DNA from: Pseudoponticoccus marisrubri
GTDB taxonomy: Bacteria > Pseudomonadota > Alphaproteobacteria > Rhodobacterales > Rhodobacteraceae
Length of the DNA stretch: 64,000 bases
NCBI RefSeq assembly: GCF_001482405.1
Contig: NZ_LPXO01000012.1
Span: forward strand, 1 to 64,000
Direction of reading: 5' to 3'
Shown: in pieces, positions 27,982 through 37,462 of the stretch
Numbering within the stretch: the stretch's first letter is position 1
Layout of the letters: every line of letters begins with the position of its first letter
Notes under the pieces: generated by a model
What the model was told of the DNA's origin: nothing
The model's input: only the letters and a program-made list of their open reading frames with translations
Databases searched by the model: none
Made by a program: the position numbers and the translations under genes

Positions 27982-28009
27982 GACCGCCAGCACGGATAAA
28001 GGAGTAGAC

Positions 28010-28567
28010 ATGGCCGAAACGGAGTTTCCCGGGTGGCACGGCACGACGATCGTCGGGATCCGCAAGGGCGGACAGGTGGTGATCGCCGGCGATGGCCAGG
28101 TCTCGCTGGGCCAGACGGTGATCAAGGGCACCGCCCGCAAGGTGCGGCGGCTGTCCCCGGGCGGGCACGAGGTGCTCTGCGGCTTTGCCGGCTCGACCGC
28201 CGATGCCTTCACCTTGCTGGAGCGGCTGGAGACCAAGCTCGAGGCGACGCCTGGCCAGCTGCAGCGCGCCTGCGTCGAACTGGCCAAGGACTGGCGCACC
28301 GACAAGTACCTGCAGAAGCTCGAGGCGATGCTGATCGTCAGCGACGGGGCGCAGCTATACGTGATCACGGGCGCCGGCGACGTGCTTGAGCCGGAACATG
28401 ACGTGGCTGCCATCGGCTCGGGCGGGAACTATGCGCTCGCAGCCGCCCGCGCGCTAATGGAGAGCGACAAGACGGCCGAAGAGATCGCCCGGACCGCCAT
28501 GGCCATCGCGGCCGATATCTGCGTCTACACGAATGGAAACCTGACCGTCGAAACCCTCGACGCGTAA
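28010..28567 (+). CDS. hslV: ATP-dependent protease subunit HslV (ClpQ)
   Basis: A 185-residue threonine protease that forms the two hexameric rings of the HslUV degradation machine. A propeptide of 11 residues ends in WHG before TTIVGIRK; Thr12 would become the N-terminal nucleophile. [14 protein letters not shown] and [14 protein letters not shown] are standard. The start at 28010 has AAAGGAG seven bases upstream. An RpoH-type promoter lies just ahead, and hslU follows after 64 bases that hold two hairpins. Confidence 0.95.
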   Translation: MAETEFPGWHGTTIVGIRKGGQVVIAGDGQVSLGQTVIKGTARKVRRLSPGGHEVLCGFAGSTADAFTLLERLETKLEATPGQLQRACVELAKDWRTDKYLQKLEAMLIVSDGAQLYVITGAGDVLEPEHDVAAIGSGGNYALAAARALMESDKTAEEIARTAMAIAADICVYTNGNLTVETLDA

Positions 28568-28610
28568 GAATTTTCCTGAAAATTCTTGCAAAATTCGTCC
28601 ACGAATTTTG
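28566..28610. repeat. Two successive palindromes between hslV and hslU
   Basis: First palindrome: AAGAATTTTC (28566-28575) and GAAAATTCTT (28578-28587), two bases apart. Second: CAAAATTCG (28589-28597) and CGAATTTTG (28602-28610), around TCCA. Both are perfect and AT-rich in a very GC-rich genome; their centres are 23 bases apart. The first overlaps the hslV stop codon, and the second ends about nine bases before the hslU ribosome site. They could stabilise hslV mRNA, lower read-through into hslU, or act as a protein site. Confidence 0.75.
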
Positions 28611-28631
28611 TCCCTCCCGGAGAGGACCCTC

Positions 28632-29939
28632 ATGACCGACCTCACCCCCCGCGAAATCGTCTCGGAGCTGGACCGTTTCATCATCGGCCAGAAAGACGCC
28701 AAGCGCGCCGTTTCCGTGGCGCTGCGCAACCGCTGGCGCCGCAAGCAGCTCTCCGATGATCTGCGCGACGAAGTCTATCCCAAGAACATCCTGATGATCG
28801 GCCCCACCGGCGTCGGCAAGACCGAGATCAGCCGCCGGCTGGCCAAGCTGGCCCGCGCGCCCTTCATCAAGGTCGAGGCCACCAAGTTCACCGAGGTGGG
28901 CTATGTCGGGCGGGACGTGGAGCAGATCGTGCGCGACCTGGTCGATGCCGCGATCGCCATGACCCGCGAGCAGATGCGCGAGGACGTGAAATCCCGCGCC
29001 CACCAGGCGGCCGAGGATCGCGTCATCGCGGCGATCGCCGGCGAGGACGCGCGCGAGGGCACGCGCGAGATGTTCCGCCGCAAGCTGAAGGCCGGCGAGC
29101 TGGACGATACCGAGATCGAGCTGGAGCTGCAGGACAGCGCCTCGCCCCTGCCGATGATGGACATCCCCGGCCAGCCCGGCGCGAACATGGGCATGATGAA
29201 TATCGGCGATCTCTTCGGCAAGGCCTTTGGCGGGCGCACGGTCAAGAAGCGCATGACCGTCGCGGACAGCTATGACGTGCTGATCGCCGAGGAGGCGGAC
29301 AAGCTGCTGGATGACGAGCAGGTCAAGCAGGCGGCGCTGAGCGCGGTGGAGCAGAACGGAATCGTCTTTCTCGACGAGATCGACAAGGTCTGCGCCCGCG
29401 CCGAGGCGCGCGGTGGGGATGTCAGCCGGGAAGGCGTGCAGCGCGACCTGCTGCCCCTGATCGAGGGCACGACGGTCAGCACCAAGCACGGGCCGGTCAA
29501 GACGGACCACATCCTCTTCATCGCCTCGGGCGCCTTCCACATCGCCAAGCCCTCTGACCTGTTGCCGGAATTGCAGGGCCGCCTGCCGATCCGGGTCAAC
29601 CTGCGCGCGCTGACCGAGGAGGATTTCGTGCGCATTCTGACCGAGACCGACAATGCGCTCACCCGGCAATACACCGCGCTGATGGCGACCGAGCAGGTCG
29701 AGGTGGCCTTTACCGAGGACGGCATCGCCGCGCTGGCCCGAATTGCCGCCGACGTGAACCAGTCGGTCGAGAATATCGGCGCGCGCCGGCTCTATACCGT
29801 GATGGAGCGCGTCTTCGAGGAGCTGAGCTTTACCGCGCCGGACAAGGCCGGCGAGGCGGTGACCGTGGATGCGGATTTCGTCGAGCAGCACCTGGGCGAG
29901 CTGACCCGGTCGAGCGATCTCAGCCGTTACGTGCTCTGA
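28632..29939 (+). CDS. hslU: ATP-dependent protease ATPase subunit HslU (ClpY)
   Basis: A 435-residue AAA+ unfoldase that feeds substrates to HslV. Walker A is GPTGVGKTE at 57-65, the pore loop GYVGRD is at 91-96, Walker B is FLDEIDK, and the I-domain lies between them. The C-terminal DLSRYVL is the tail that inserts into HslV and activates it. The start at 28632 follows GGAGAGGA by seven bases; an ATG-like start at 28608 would overlap the second hairpin. A strong terminator follows. Confidence 0.95.
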   Translation: MTDLTPREIVSELDRFIIGQKDAKRAVSVALRNRWRRKQLSDDLRDEVYPKNILMIGPTGVGKTEISRRLAKLARAPFIKVEATKFTEVGYVGRDVEQIVRDLVDAAIAMTREQMREDVKSRAHQAAEDRVIAAIAGEDAREGTREMFRRKLKAGELDDTEIELELQDSASPLPMMDIPGQPGANMGMMNIGDLFGKAFGGRTVKKRMTVADSYDVLIAEEADKLLDDEQVKQAALSAVEQNGIVFLDEIDKVCARAEARGGDVSREGVQRDLLPLIEGTTVSTKHGPVKTDHILFIASGAFHIAKPSDLLPELQGRLPIRVNLRALTEEDFVRILTETDNALTRQYTALMATEQVEVAFTEDGIAALARIAADVNQSVENIGARRLYTVMERVFEELSFTAPDKAGEAVTVDADFVEQHLGELTRSSDLSRYVL

Positions 29940-29980
29940 GAGGGCGGGACGCCTTCGGCGAGAGTATTTTTGGAAAGATG

Positions 29981-30010
29981 AAAGGCCGGCCCTAGGGGTC
30001 GGTCTTTTTT
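29981..30010 (+). terminator. Rho-independent terminator after hslU
   Basis: AGGCCGGCCC (29983-29992) pairs with GGGTCGGTCT (29996-30005) around TAG with two wobbles, preceded by AA and followed by a run of T to 30010. It lies about 42 bases past hslU. Confidence 0.85.
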
Positions 30011-30055
30011 CGCGGCGCGCGCCGGGGCCTGCTGGGCCAGGGGGTCATGGATGGC

Positions 30056-30085
30056 AAGACGCCCCGCGCGGGGGCGGGGCGTCCT
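30056..30085 (-). terminator. Stem-loop after the peptide-binding protein gene
   Basis: GACGCCCCGC (30058-30067) pairs with GCGGGGCGTC (30074-30083). It lies about 30 bases past the stop of the minus-strand ABC operon and has only a weak T-tail on either strand, so it may serve as a terminator or a 3' protective hairpin. Confidence 0.5.
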
Positions 30086-30113
30086 TTGTCTGTCGGATCG
30101 GTGATGGGGCCGA

Positions 30114-31667
30114 TCAGGCCATCCACCAGCGTTCGGCCATGCGGGCATTGTCCATCTGCCAGAGATTGCCGACCACGTCCGGGTTGGCGACCTTGTTGCT
30201 GACCGCCTGCACGTAGTTGGCGAACATGGGCAGGACGAGGCCGCCATCCTCGTTCAGGATCTGCTGCATCTCGTGATACATCTCGCGGCGCTTGCTGCTG
30301 TCGAGCTCGGCGCGGGCCTCGATCAGCAGGTCCTGGAAGCGTTCGCTGTCCTCGCGGCCCCATTGCGTGTCGTTCCACGGCACGCCCTCCTCGTAGGCGG
30401 AGGAGAACATCCAGTCCTCGGTCGCGCGGCCCGACCAGTAGCAGGCGCAGAAGGGCTTCTTCAGCCAGACATTCGACCAGTAGCCGTCGGCCGGTTCCTG
30501 CACCACGTTGATGTTGATGCCGGCGGCCTTGGCCGAGGCCTGGTAGAGCTGCGCGGCATCCACGGCGCCTTCGAAGGCGGCGTTGGAGGCGGAGAGGTCG
30601 ATATCCAGCGAGGAAAGGCCGGCCTCTTTCAGGTAGAACTTCGCCTTGTCCGGGTCGTAGCTGGTCTGCTCCATCTCTTCGAAGAAGTACTGGTTGGCCG
30701 GCCCGATGGGCGTGTCGTTGCCGACCCGGCCATGGCCCAGCAGGATCTTGTCGACCATTTCCTGACGGTTGATCGCGAATTTCAGCGCGCGGCGGATGTT
30801 CACGTCGTCGAAGGGCGCCACGTTGGTCAGCATCGGGAAGGTATATTGCTGGTTGCCCGTGACTTCCTGAATGCGGATCATCGGGTTGGCGCGCAGCAGC
30901 GACTCGGTCTTGAAGTCGATCCGGTTGATCGTGTCCACCTGCCCGGTCAGCAGCGCGTTCATCCGGGCCGTGTTGTCGTTGATCGCGATATACTCGATCT
31001 CGTCGAAATGCCCGTACTCATCGCCCTTGTAGTGGTCGGGATAGCGGGTGGCGACCATGCGCACGCCGGGCTCGAAGCTCTGGACCTGGTAGAGGCCGGT
31101 GCCGATGCCGCGGGCGATCGCCTCTTCGATCTGGCCGGCGGGGTACATCAGCAGGTGGTAGTCCGACATCAGGTAGGGGAAGTCGGCATTGCCGGCCGCC
31201 AGCGTGAACTGGACCTGCAGGTCACCGGTCTTCTTCATCTCGGTGATGGTCTCGACGATCGGCTTGGCGGCGGATTTCGCGCCCTCGGCCACGTGCAGCT
31301 GCAGGCTTGCGATCACGTCATCGGCGCCGAAGGCCTTGCCATTGTGGAAGGTCACGCCCGAGCGCAGGTTGAAGGTCCAGACCTTGGCATCCGGCGAGGC
31401 TTCCCAGCTTTCCGCCAGCTCGCCCTTGATCGAGCCGTCGGCGGCGACCTCGGTCAGCGCGTCGAAGACCGCGCCATTGGCCGAGGCGATCATGAACAGG
31501 TCAGAATGGGTGCGGCCATCCCAGCTGTCCGAGGTATTGGCCCCCGAGAGGCCGGCGCGCAGGCGGCCGCCCTTCTTGGCCTGTGCGCGCAGCGGCAGGC
31601 CGCTGGCGGCGAGCACACCGGCGGCGGCGCCGGTGGTAAGAAGTCCGCGTCTGCTGATACGTGTCAT
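30114..31667 (-). CDS. Peptide/nickel-type ABC transporter substrate-binding protein (family 5)
   Basis: A 517-residue periplasmic binding protein of the DppA/OppA family. The N-terminus, MTRISRRGLLTTGAAAGVLAAS, has a twin-arginine pattern, so it is probably exported folded by Tat. Family motifs are VTFHNGKAFGADDV, IGTGLYQVQSFEPG and NIRRALKFAINRQEMV. The substrate is likely an oligopeptide, but other solutes are bound by this family. It is unusual in being the last gene of its operon; GGGAG lies eight bases before the start. Confidence 0.85.
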   Translation of the reverse strand: MTRISRRGLLTTGAAAGVLAASGLPLRAQAKKGGRLRAGLSGANTSDSWDGRTHSDLFMIASANGAVFDALTEVAADGSIKGELAESWEASPDAKVWTFNLRSGVTFHNGKAFGADDVIASLQLHVAEGAKSAAKPIVETITEMKKTGDLQVQFTLAAGNADFPYLMSDYHLLMYPAGQIEEAIARGIGTGLYQVQSFEPGVRMVATRYPDHYKGDEYGHFDEIEYIAINDNTARMNALLTGQVDTINRIDFKTESLLRANPMIRIQEVTGNQQYTFPMLTNVAPFDDVNIRRALKFAINRQEMVDKILLGHGRVGNDTPIGPANQYFFEEMEQTSYDPDKAKFYLKEAGLSSLDIDLSASNAAFEGAVDAAQLYQASAKAAGININVVQEPADGYWSNVWLKKPFCACYWSGRATEDWMFSSAYEEGVPWNDTQWGREDSERFQDLLIEARAELDSSKRREMYHEMQQILNEDGGLVLPMFANYVQAVSNKVANPDVVGNLWQMDNARMAERWWMA

Positions 31668-31742
31668 CGTGTCGTCTCCCTGGTCGTTATCGGACGCATA
31701 CGCGTCGCGTTCCTGTCGGACCCGCGGGGTCCGGTGATTCGG

Positions 31743-33392
31743 TCATCCCATCTTATCAACTGCGGCGTCGCCGAGATTATCAACTCCGCGTTCAGCCAGC
31801 AGATTTGTCAGCCAGTCCGGGTCCATCTCGGGGACCGAGGACAGCAGGAGGTCGGTATAGGCGTGGTGCGGCGGGCGGAACATGTCCAGCTTGGGGCCCT
31901 GTTCGACCACCTCGCCATCCTTCATCACGACCACCTCGTCAGCGATGGACCGGACCGTCGCAAGATCATGCGTGATGAACATGTAGGACAGCTTGAGCTC
32001 GTCCTGAAGGCGGGCGAGCAGCTTCAGGATCCCCTCGGCCACCAGCTGGTCGAGCGCGCTGGTCACCTCGTCGCAGATGATGAACTTGGGCTCGGCCGCC
32101 AGCGCGCGGGCGATGCCGATGCGCTGTTTCTGCCCCCCCGACATCTCGGAGGGCAGGCGGTCGATGAACTCCCCCGCCGGCAGCTCGATCTGGTCGAGCA
32201 ACTGGGCCACGCGGTCGCGCTTCTTCCGGCCGCGCAGGCCCATGTAGAATTCCACCGGGCGGCCGACGATCTCGCCCACGGTCTTGCGCGGGTTCAGTGC
32301 AGTATCGGCCATCTGGTAGATCATCTGGACCTGCCGCAGCTGGTCCTTGGAGCGCTGGCGGTAATCGGGCGGCAGCGCTTCGCCATCAAGCTCGATCCCG
32401 CCCATCCGCGGCGGCAGGAGGCCTGTGATCACCCGCGCGGTGGTCGACTTGCCGGACCCGGATTCGCCCACGACGGCGACGGTGCGGCCCTCGTGGATGT
32501 CAAAGCTGACATTGTGCAGCACGTCGATCTTGCCATAGGCGGCCGTGACCCCCTGCACCGAGACGACGGGCGTGGCATCCTCGGCCACGGGCGGCTTGGG
32601 CGGGCGCTGGAACTCGCGCACCGCCCAGAGGCTCTTGGTGTAGTCCTGCTTGGGATGGGACAGCATCTCGCGCGTGTCGGCCTCTTCGACCTCGTCGCCG
32701 CGCAGCAGCACCTTGATGCGGTCGGCCATCTGCGCCACCACCGCCAGGTCGTGGGTGATGTAGATCGCCGCGGTGTCGAACTCCTCGACGATCTGGCGGA
32801 TGCTGGCCAGCACCTCGATCTGGGTGGTCACGTCCAGCGCGGTGGTGGGCTCGTCGAAGATGATCAGGTCGGGGCGGCAGGCCATGGCCATGGCCGTCAT
32901 CGCGCGCTGCAGCTGCCCGCCCGAGACTTGGTGCGGGTAGCGGAAGCCGATCTCGTCGGGATTGGGCAGGCGCAGCTTGCGATAGAGCTCGATCCCGTCC
33001 TGCTCGGACTCCGCGCGCGCCATCACCCCATGCTGCACCGGCGCCTCGACATGCTGGTCGATCAGCTTGTGCGCGGGGTTGAAGCTGGCCGCGGCGGATT
33101 GCGCGACATAGGCAATGCGCTTGCCCAAGAGCCGGCGCTTCTGCTCGGCGCTGGCGGCCAGCAGGTCGATGCCGTCGAAGCTGACGCTGCCGCCCGCGAT
33201 CCGCACGCCGTCCCGGCAGAACCCCATGGCCGCCAGGCCCAGGGTCGACTTGCCGGCGCCGCTTTCGCCGATCAGGCCCAGCACCTCGCCCTTCTTCAGG
33301 GTCAGGTCCACGCCCTTGATGATCGGCATCCAGGTCTCGTCGGCGCGGCCCTCGATCCGGATGTCACGCATCTCGACCAGCGTGTCGGTCAT
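31743..33392 (-). CDS. Fused dual-ATPase subunit of the peptide ABC transporter
   Basis: A 549-residue protein containing two complete ABC ATPase domains, equal to DppD and DppF joined. The first has Walker [10 protein letters not shown] near 41-49, signature VSGGQLQR and FDEPTTALD; the second has GESGSGKST, signature MSGGQKQR and CDEVTSALD. The C-terminal sections, [14 protein letters not shown], are of the oligopeptide type. It lies between the DppC-like gene (46 bases upstream) and the binding protein gene (75 bases downstream, with a CGGACC/GGTCCG hairpin). Confidence 0.88.
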   Translation of the reverse strand: MTDTLVEMRDIRIEGRADETWMPIIKGVDLTLKKGEVLGLIGESGAGKSTLGLAAMGFCRDGVRIAGGSVSFDGIDLLAASAEQKRRLLGKRIAYVAQSAAASFNPAHKLIDQHVEAPVQHGVMARAESEQDGIELYRKLRLPNPDEIGFRYPHQVSGGQLQRAMTAMAMACRPDLIIFDEPTTALDVTTQIEVLASIRQIVEEFDTAAIYITHDLAVVAQMADRIKVLLRGDEVEEADTREMLSHPKQDYTKSLWAVREFQRPPKPPVAEDATPVVSVQGVTAAYGKIDVLHNVSFDIHEGRTVAVVGESGSGKSTTARVITGLLPPRMGGIELDGEALPPDYRQRSKDQLRQVQMIYQMADTALNPRKTVGEIVGRPVEFYMGLRGRKKRDRVAQLLDQIELPAGEFIDRLPSEMSGGQKQRIGIARALAAEPKFIICDEVTSALDQLVAEGILKLLARLQDELKLSYMFITHDLATVRSIADEVVVMKDGEVVEQGPKLDMFRPPHHAYTDLLLSSVPEMDPDWLTNLLAERGVDNLGDAAVDKMG

Positions 33393-33438
33393 GCCTTGTG
33401 CTCCTTTGTCGCCTGCGCCGCATGTGGGACGGGATGGC

Positions 33439-34641
33439 TCATTCCTTCAGCCCCGAGGAGCGGTAGAGCATCCAGTCCACGACGAAGTTCACCGCCACGG
33501 TCAGCAGCGCGATCGCGCCCGCGGCCATCAGCGGCAGCGCGGCGGTCAGCGGCGAGAAGGCGGCGAAGTTGATGAACTGCGCGAGGTCCCGCACCATTGT
33601 GCCCCAGTCGGCCAGCGGCGGCTGGATCCCCACGCCAAGGAAGGACAGCGAGGCGATGGTCAGGAAGACGAAGCAGAAGCGCAGCCCGAACTCGGCCAGA
33701 AGCGGCGCGGTGGCATTGGGCAGGATCTCGCGGAAGATGAGATAGCGCAGCCCCTCGCCGCGCAGCTTGGCGGCCTCGATATAGTCCATCACGACGATGT
33801 TCATGCCCACCGCCCGCGCCAGCCGGAAGACCCGGGTGGAATCGATCACCGCGATGATGATCACCATGTAGACGGTCAGCAGCCATTTCTCGGACCCCGC
33901 CCAGGCGCTGGCGATGGTCATCAGCAGCAGCGCGAAGATCAGCGAGGGGATGGCCATCAGCACGTCCACGGCGCGGCTGAGCACCTGGTCGAACCAGCCC
34001 TGCAGCGTCGCGGCCAGAAAGCCCAGGCTGCCGCCCAGGAAGAAGGCGAGGCAGGTCGTGGCAAAGGCGATGCCCACGGTGTTCTGCGCGCCGTAGATCA
34101 GCCGGGACAGCAGGTCGCGCCCGATCTGGTCGGTGCCCAACAGGTGGTCGGGATTGCCCCCGGTCGCGGCATTGCCGCCGGGCAGCGCGTTGACCTGCTG
34201 GAAGACCTCGGCCTGCCCGTAAGGCGCCAACACGCCGGCAAACACCGCGAGGAAGGCGTAGATCAGGATCACGAGAATGCCGAAACTGGCGGTCAGCGGC
34301 ATCTGGCGAAACATCTTGCGGCTGCCGGCCGTGCCCACGTGCCGCCCCAGCAGGCGGAACAGGTAGGCGGCCACGGCAAAGCCGATGAAGGCCTGCACCG
34401 CCCAGCGGAAGAACATCACCCCGGCCACCGGCGTGCCCTGCTCGGTCATCGTGGGCTGGAAGAAATACCAGACCGCAAAGACCAGCACGGCAGCGCCCAG
34501 CACATAGCCGAAGGCCACGGCATAGGGCATGTCGCGGAAGACGGGCTTGTTGCCGGTCAGTTTCTGCCCGGCAAAGCGCAGGGCCCAGCCACCGGCGGCG
34601 ATCGCGGCCAGCGCGATCAGCAGTGTCAGCCAGACGCTCAT
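33439..34641 (-). CDS. DppC-like permease with N-terminal membrane extension
   Basis: A 400-residue inner-membrane permease. The usual DppC fold begins at about residue 115 with TASFGILVILIYAFLAVFAGVLAPYG, and the EAA loop is YIEAAKLRGEGL. Before it lie about 110 extra residues with three more hydrophobic segments (about 3-22, 38-60 and 72-97), so this protein has about nine segments instead of six. It overlaps the upstream DppB-like gene by ATGA. Confidence 0.85.
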   Translation of the reverse strand: MSVWLTLLIALAAIAAGGWALRFAGQKLTGNKPVFRDMPYAVAFGYVLGAAVLVFAVWYFFQPTMTEQGTPVAGVMFFRWAVQAFIGFAVAAYLFRLLGRHVGTAGSRKMFRQMPLTASFGILVILIYAFLAVFAGVLAPYGQAEVFQQVNALPGGNAATGGNPDHLLGTDQIGRDLLSRLIYGAQNTVGIAFATTCLAFFLGGSLGFLAATLQGWFDQVLSRAVDVLMAIPSLIFALLLMTIASAWAGSEKWLLTVYMVIIIAVIDSTRVFRLARAVGMNIVVMDYIEAAKLRGEGLRYLIFREILPNATAPLLAEFGLRFCFVFLTIASLSFLGVGIQPPLADWGTMVRDLAQFINFAAFSPLTAALPLMAAGAIALLTVAVNFVVDWMLYRSSGLKE

Positions 34642-35633
34642 TTCTTGTGCCTCAGGCGCGGGTTGGACAGGATCGACAGGATGTCGGCCGTCAGGTTCAG
34701 CAGGATGTAGGCGGCAGCGAAGATCAGGCAGCAGGCCTGCACCACGGGGATGTCACGGATCTTGACGCTGTCCACGAAAAGCTGGCCGATGCCGGGATAG
34801 ACGAAGACCACCTCGACCACGACGACGCCGGTGATCAGGTAGGCGAGGTTCAGCGCGATCACGTTGATGATCGGGGCCAGCGCGTTGGGCAGCGCGTGGC
34901 GCACGATCACCCGCATGGGCTTGATCCCCTTCAGCCGCGCCATTTCGATATAGGGCGAGGCGAGCAGGTTGATAATCGCCGCCCGCGTCATGCGCATCAT
35001 GTGGGCCGTCACCACCAGCGTCAGGGTCAGCGCGGGCAGCAGCGTCTTCTGCAACCGCTCGCCGAAGCCCATGTCGGCATAGATGTTGGACAGCGAGGGC
35101 AGCACCGGGTTCAGCACCGCAAGGAACAGGATCAGCACGTAAGCCAGAAAGAACTCGGGGCTCGAGATCGAGGTCAGCGTGGTGATGTTGGCCGCCTTGT
35201 CGAAGACCGAGTTGCGGTAGAGCGCCGCGAGGATGCCCAGCGTGATCGCGAAAGGCACCGCGATGGCGGCGGTCACCCCGGCGAGGAACATGGTGTTGGC
35301 GAAACGCGGCGCGATCTGCTGCGCCACGGTCACCCGCACGCCGCTGTCGGCGCCCACGAAACTGGCAAAGTTGGCCTGTGCGAAGGAGTTGCCCAGGTCG
35401 CCCTGCACCGCGCCGGCCAACCAGTCGAGGTAGCGGGCAACCGGGTGCTGGTCGAGACCGAGGTCACGCCGGATGGCGTCGACCGCTTCGGGCGTTGCGC
35501 CCTGGCCCAGGATCGCCTCGGCGAAATCGCCCGGCAGCATGTTCACTGCCGTGAAGATGACAATCGAGACGATGAACAGCGTCAGAAGGCCGAGAGCGAG
35601 CCGTTGGAGGATGATCTTGAGAACTGGGTTCAC
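34638..35633 (-). CDS. DppB-like permease of the peptide ABC transporter
   Basis: A 331-residue inner-membrane permease. The N-terminal helix LGLLTLFIVSIVIFTAVNMLPGDFA is the DppB opening, and the EAA loop is YIEMARLKGIKPM; EVVFVYPGIGQLFVDS follows. The start is GTG, with AGGG ahead. It begins only 36 bases after the proline iminopeptidase stop, so that gene is probably in the same transcript. Confidence 0.87.
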   Translation of the reverse strand: MNPVLKIILQRLALGLLTLFIVSIVIFTAVNMLPGDFAEAILGQGATPEAVDAIRRDLGLDQHPVARYLDWLAGAVQGDLGNSFAQANFASFVGADSGVRVTVAQQIAPRFANTMFLAGVTAAIAVPFAITLGILAALYRNSVFDKAANITTLTSISSPEFFLAYVLILFLAVLNPVLPSLSNIYADMGFGERLQKTLLPALTLTLVVTAHMMRMTRAAIINLLASPYIEMARLKGIKPMRVIVRHALPNALAPIINVIALNLAYLITGVVVVEVVFVYPGIGQLFVDSVKIRDIPVVQACCLIFAAAYILLNLTADILSILSNPRLRHKK

Positions 35634-35669
35634 GTGCCCTGTCGGAATTATGTTCTGATTGCTGGCAGG

Positions 35670-36668
35670 TTAACGGCTGAGGCGCGTATGTAAACCCTCT
35701 GCCTCGGCGATCTGGTCCATCGCGCGCACCAGCTCGGCGCTGATCCCGGGTTCGGACAGCGCATGGCCGGCATTGCGCACCATGCGCAGATCGGCCTCGC
35801 CCCAGGCCTGAGCCAGCTCCCAGGCGCGCTGTGGCGGGCAGATCATGTCGTAGCGGCCCTGCACGATGACGCCCGGAATGCCCTGGATCCTGTCCACGTT
35901 CTTCAGGATCCAGCCATCCTCGGGCAGAAAGCCGCGATGCGTGAAATAGTGGTTCTCCAGCCGGGCAAAGGCGCGCGCGTAATCGCCCGGCGCCTCGCCG
36001 CCCTGCCCATTGGAATAGACCGAGGCGAGCGCGTTCTCCCAGGCCGACCAGGCCTGTGCATGGCGCGTCTCGGCGCGCAGATCGCCCGAGAAGAGCCGCC
36101 GATGATAGGCGGCGATCAGGTCGTCGCGCTCGTCCTCGGGGATCAGGTCGACGAAACGCGCCCAGGGTTCGGGCCAGAACTGCCCGGCGCCGCCGCCATA
36201 GAACCAGTCGAGCTCGACCTGCGTCATCATGAAGACGCCGCGCAGCACCAGCTGGCGCACCCGCTCGGGATGCGAGATCGCGTAGATCAAGGCCAGCGTC
36301 GCGCCCCAGCTGCCGCCGAAGACGACGAAGCGGTCGATCTCCAGCGCGGTGCGGATCGCCTCGATATCGGCCACGAGATCCCATGTGGTGTTGGCCGAGA
36401 CGCTGGCATGGGGGCGCGAGCGTCCGCAGCCGCGCTGGTCGAACAGCACCACGCGGTAGACATTGGGATCGAAATAGCGCCGCATGGCCGGGCTGCACCC
36501 GCCGCCCGGGCCGCCATGCAGCACGATCACCGGCAGCCCGTCGGGGCGGCCGCATTGTTCCACGTAGATGCGATGGCCGTCGCTCACCTCCATGACCCTC
36601 TGGTCGAAGGGATCGACAGCCGGATACAGGTATTGCACTGCGCGCTTTTGGCCCGGGATTTTGTCCAT
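35670..36668 (-). CDS. pip: Proline iminopeptidase
   Basis: A 332-residue cytosolic alpha/beta hydrolase that removes N-terminal proline from peptides. The oxyanion motif is HGGPGGG near 51-57, then DQRGCGRS; the nucleophile serine is in GGSWGATLA near 118-126; the acid is in GRYDMICPP, and the histidine in NAGHALSEPG. It is divergent from ubiG across 35 bases. Its 3' end is 36 bases from the first gene of the peptide importer, which suggests joint use of imported peptides. Confidence 0.92.
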   Translation of the reverse strand: MDKIPGQKRAVQYLYPAVDPFDQRVMEVSDGHRIYVEQCGRPDGLPVIVLHGGPGGGCSPAMRRYFDPNVYRVVLFDQRGCGRSRPHASVSANTTWDLVADIEAIRTALEIDRFVVFGGSWGATLALIYAISHPERVRQLVLRGVFMMTQVELDWFYGGGAGQFWPEPWARFVDLIPEDERDDLIAAYHRRLFSGDLRAETRHAQAWSAWENALASVYSNGQGGEAPGDYARAFARLENHYFTHRGFLPEDGWILKNVDRIQGIPGVIVQGRYDMICPPQRAWELAQAWGEADLRMVRNAGHALSEPGISAELVRAMDQIAEAEGLHTRLSR

Positions 36669-36703
36669 GACCTCTCTATATTAGCCGCGAGACACAAAAG
36701 ACC

Positions 36704-37462
36704 ATGGGGAAAGTCGTGACAAGCACCGTCGATGCATCCGAGATCGCCAAGTTCGAAGCGATGGCGGCCGAATGGTGGGACCCGAACGGCAAGTTCAAGC
36801 CCCTGCACATGCTCAACCCCTGCCGGCTGGACTACATCACCAGCCAGATCGCGGCGGAATACGACCGCGTGCTGGGCACCCCGGCGCCGTTCGACGGGCT
36901 GCGCATCCTCGATATCGGCTGCGGCGGCGGGCTCTTGTGCGAGCCCATGGCGCGGCTGGGCGCCGAGGTGGTGGGTGTCGACGCTGCCGGGCGCAACATC
37001 CCCGTGGCCCAGGCCCATGCCGCGCAATCGGGGCTGGAGATCGACTATCGCCACACCACGGCCGAGGCGCTGGCCGAGGCGGGCGAGCGGTTCGACGTGG
37101 TGCTGAACATGGAGGTGGTCGAGCACGTGGCCGACCCGCTGGCCTATCTGACCGCCTGCCGGCAGCTGCTGAAACCCGGCGGGCTGCACATCTGCTCGAC
37201 CATCAACCGCAACCCGAAAAGCTTTGCCATGGCCATCGTTGGCGCCGAATACGTCATGCGCTGGCTGCCCAAGGGCACGCATGAATGGCACAAGTTCATC
37301 ACCCCCGACGAGCTGTTCGAGCTGATGTCGCAGGCGGGGCTTGAGCCGGTGGACCGCAAGGGCTTCGTCTTCAACCCGGTCAGCTGGAAGTGGCGGTTGT
37401 CGGATCGTGACCTGTCGGTGAACTACGTCACCGCGGCGCTGGCCCCTGCGCTTCCAGCTTGA
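36704..37462 (+). CDS. ubiG: Ubiquinone O-methyltransferase UbiG
   Basis: A 252-residue SAM-dependent enzyme that does both O-methylations in ubiquinone synthesis. The opening [23 protein letters not shown] is nearly diagnostic. SAM motif I is [10 protein letters not shown], and [11 protein letters not shown] and the C-terminal [20 protein letters not shown] follow. Its last 35 bases overlap the 3' end of the convergent MarR gene. Confidence 0.95.
   Translation: MGKVVTSTVDASEIAKFEAMAAEWWDPNGKFKPLHMLNPCRLDYITSQIAAEYDRVLGTPAPFDGLRILDIGCGGGLLCEPMARLGAEVVGVDAAGRNIPVAQAHAAQSGLEIDYRHTTAEALAEAGERFDVVLNMEVVEHVADPLAYLTACRQLLKPGGLHICSTINRNPKSFAMAIVGAEYVMRWLPKGTHEWHKFITPDELFELMSQAGLEPVDRKGFVFNPVSWKWRLSDRDLSVNYVTAALAPALPA

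Noticed and set aside
27980-28009. ATG at 27980 as the hslV start
   Set aside because: It overlaps the -10 part of the RpoH promoter and lacks a ribosome site, whereas 28010 has AAAGGAG.
30273-33572. A 1099-codon open frame on the plus strand
   Set aside because: It runs antisense through the peptide-transporter genes. Composition is His/Asp/Gly/Arg-rich as expected for a mirror frame in GC-rich DNA, and no domain is visible.
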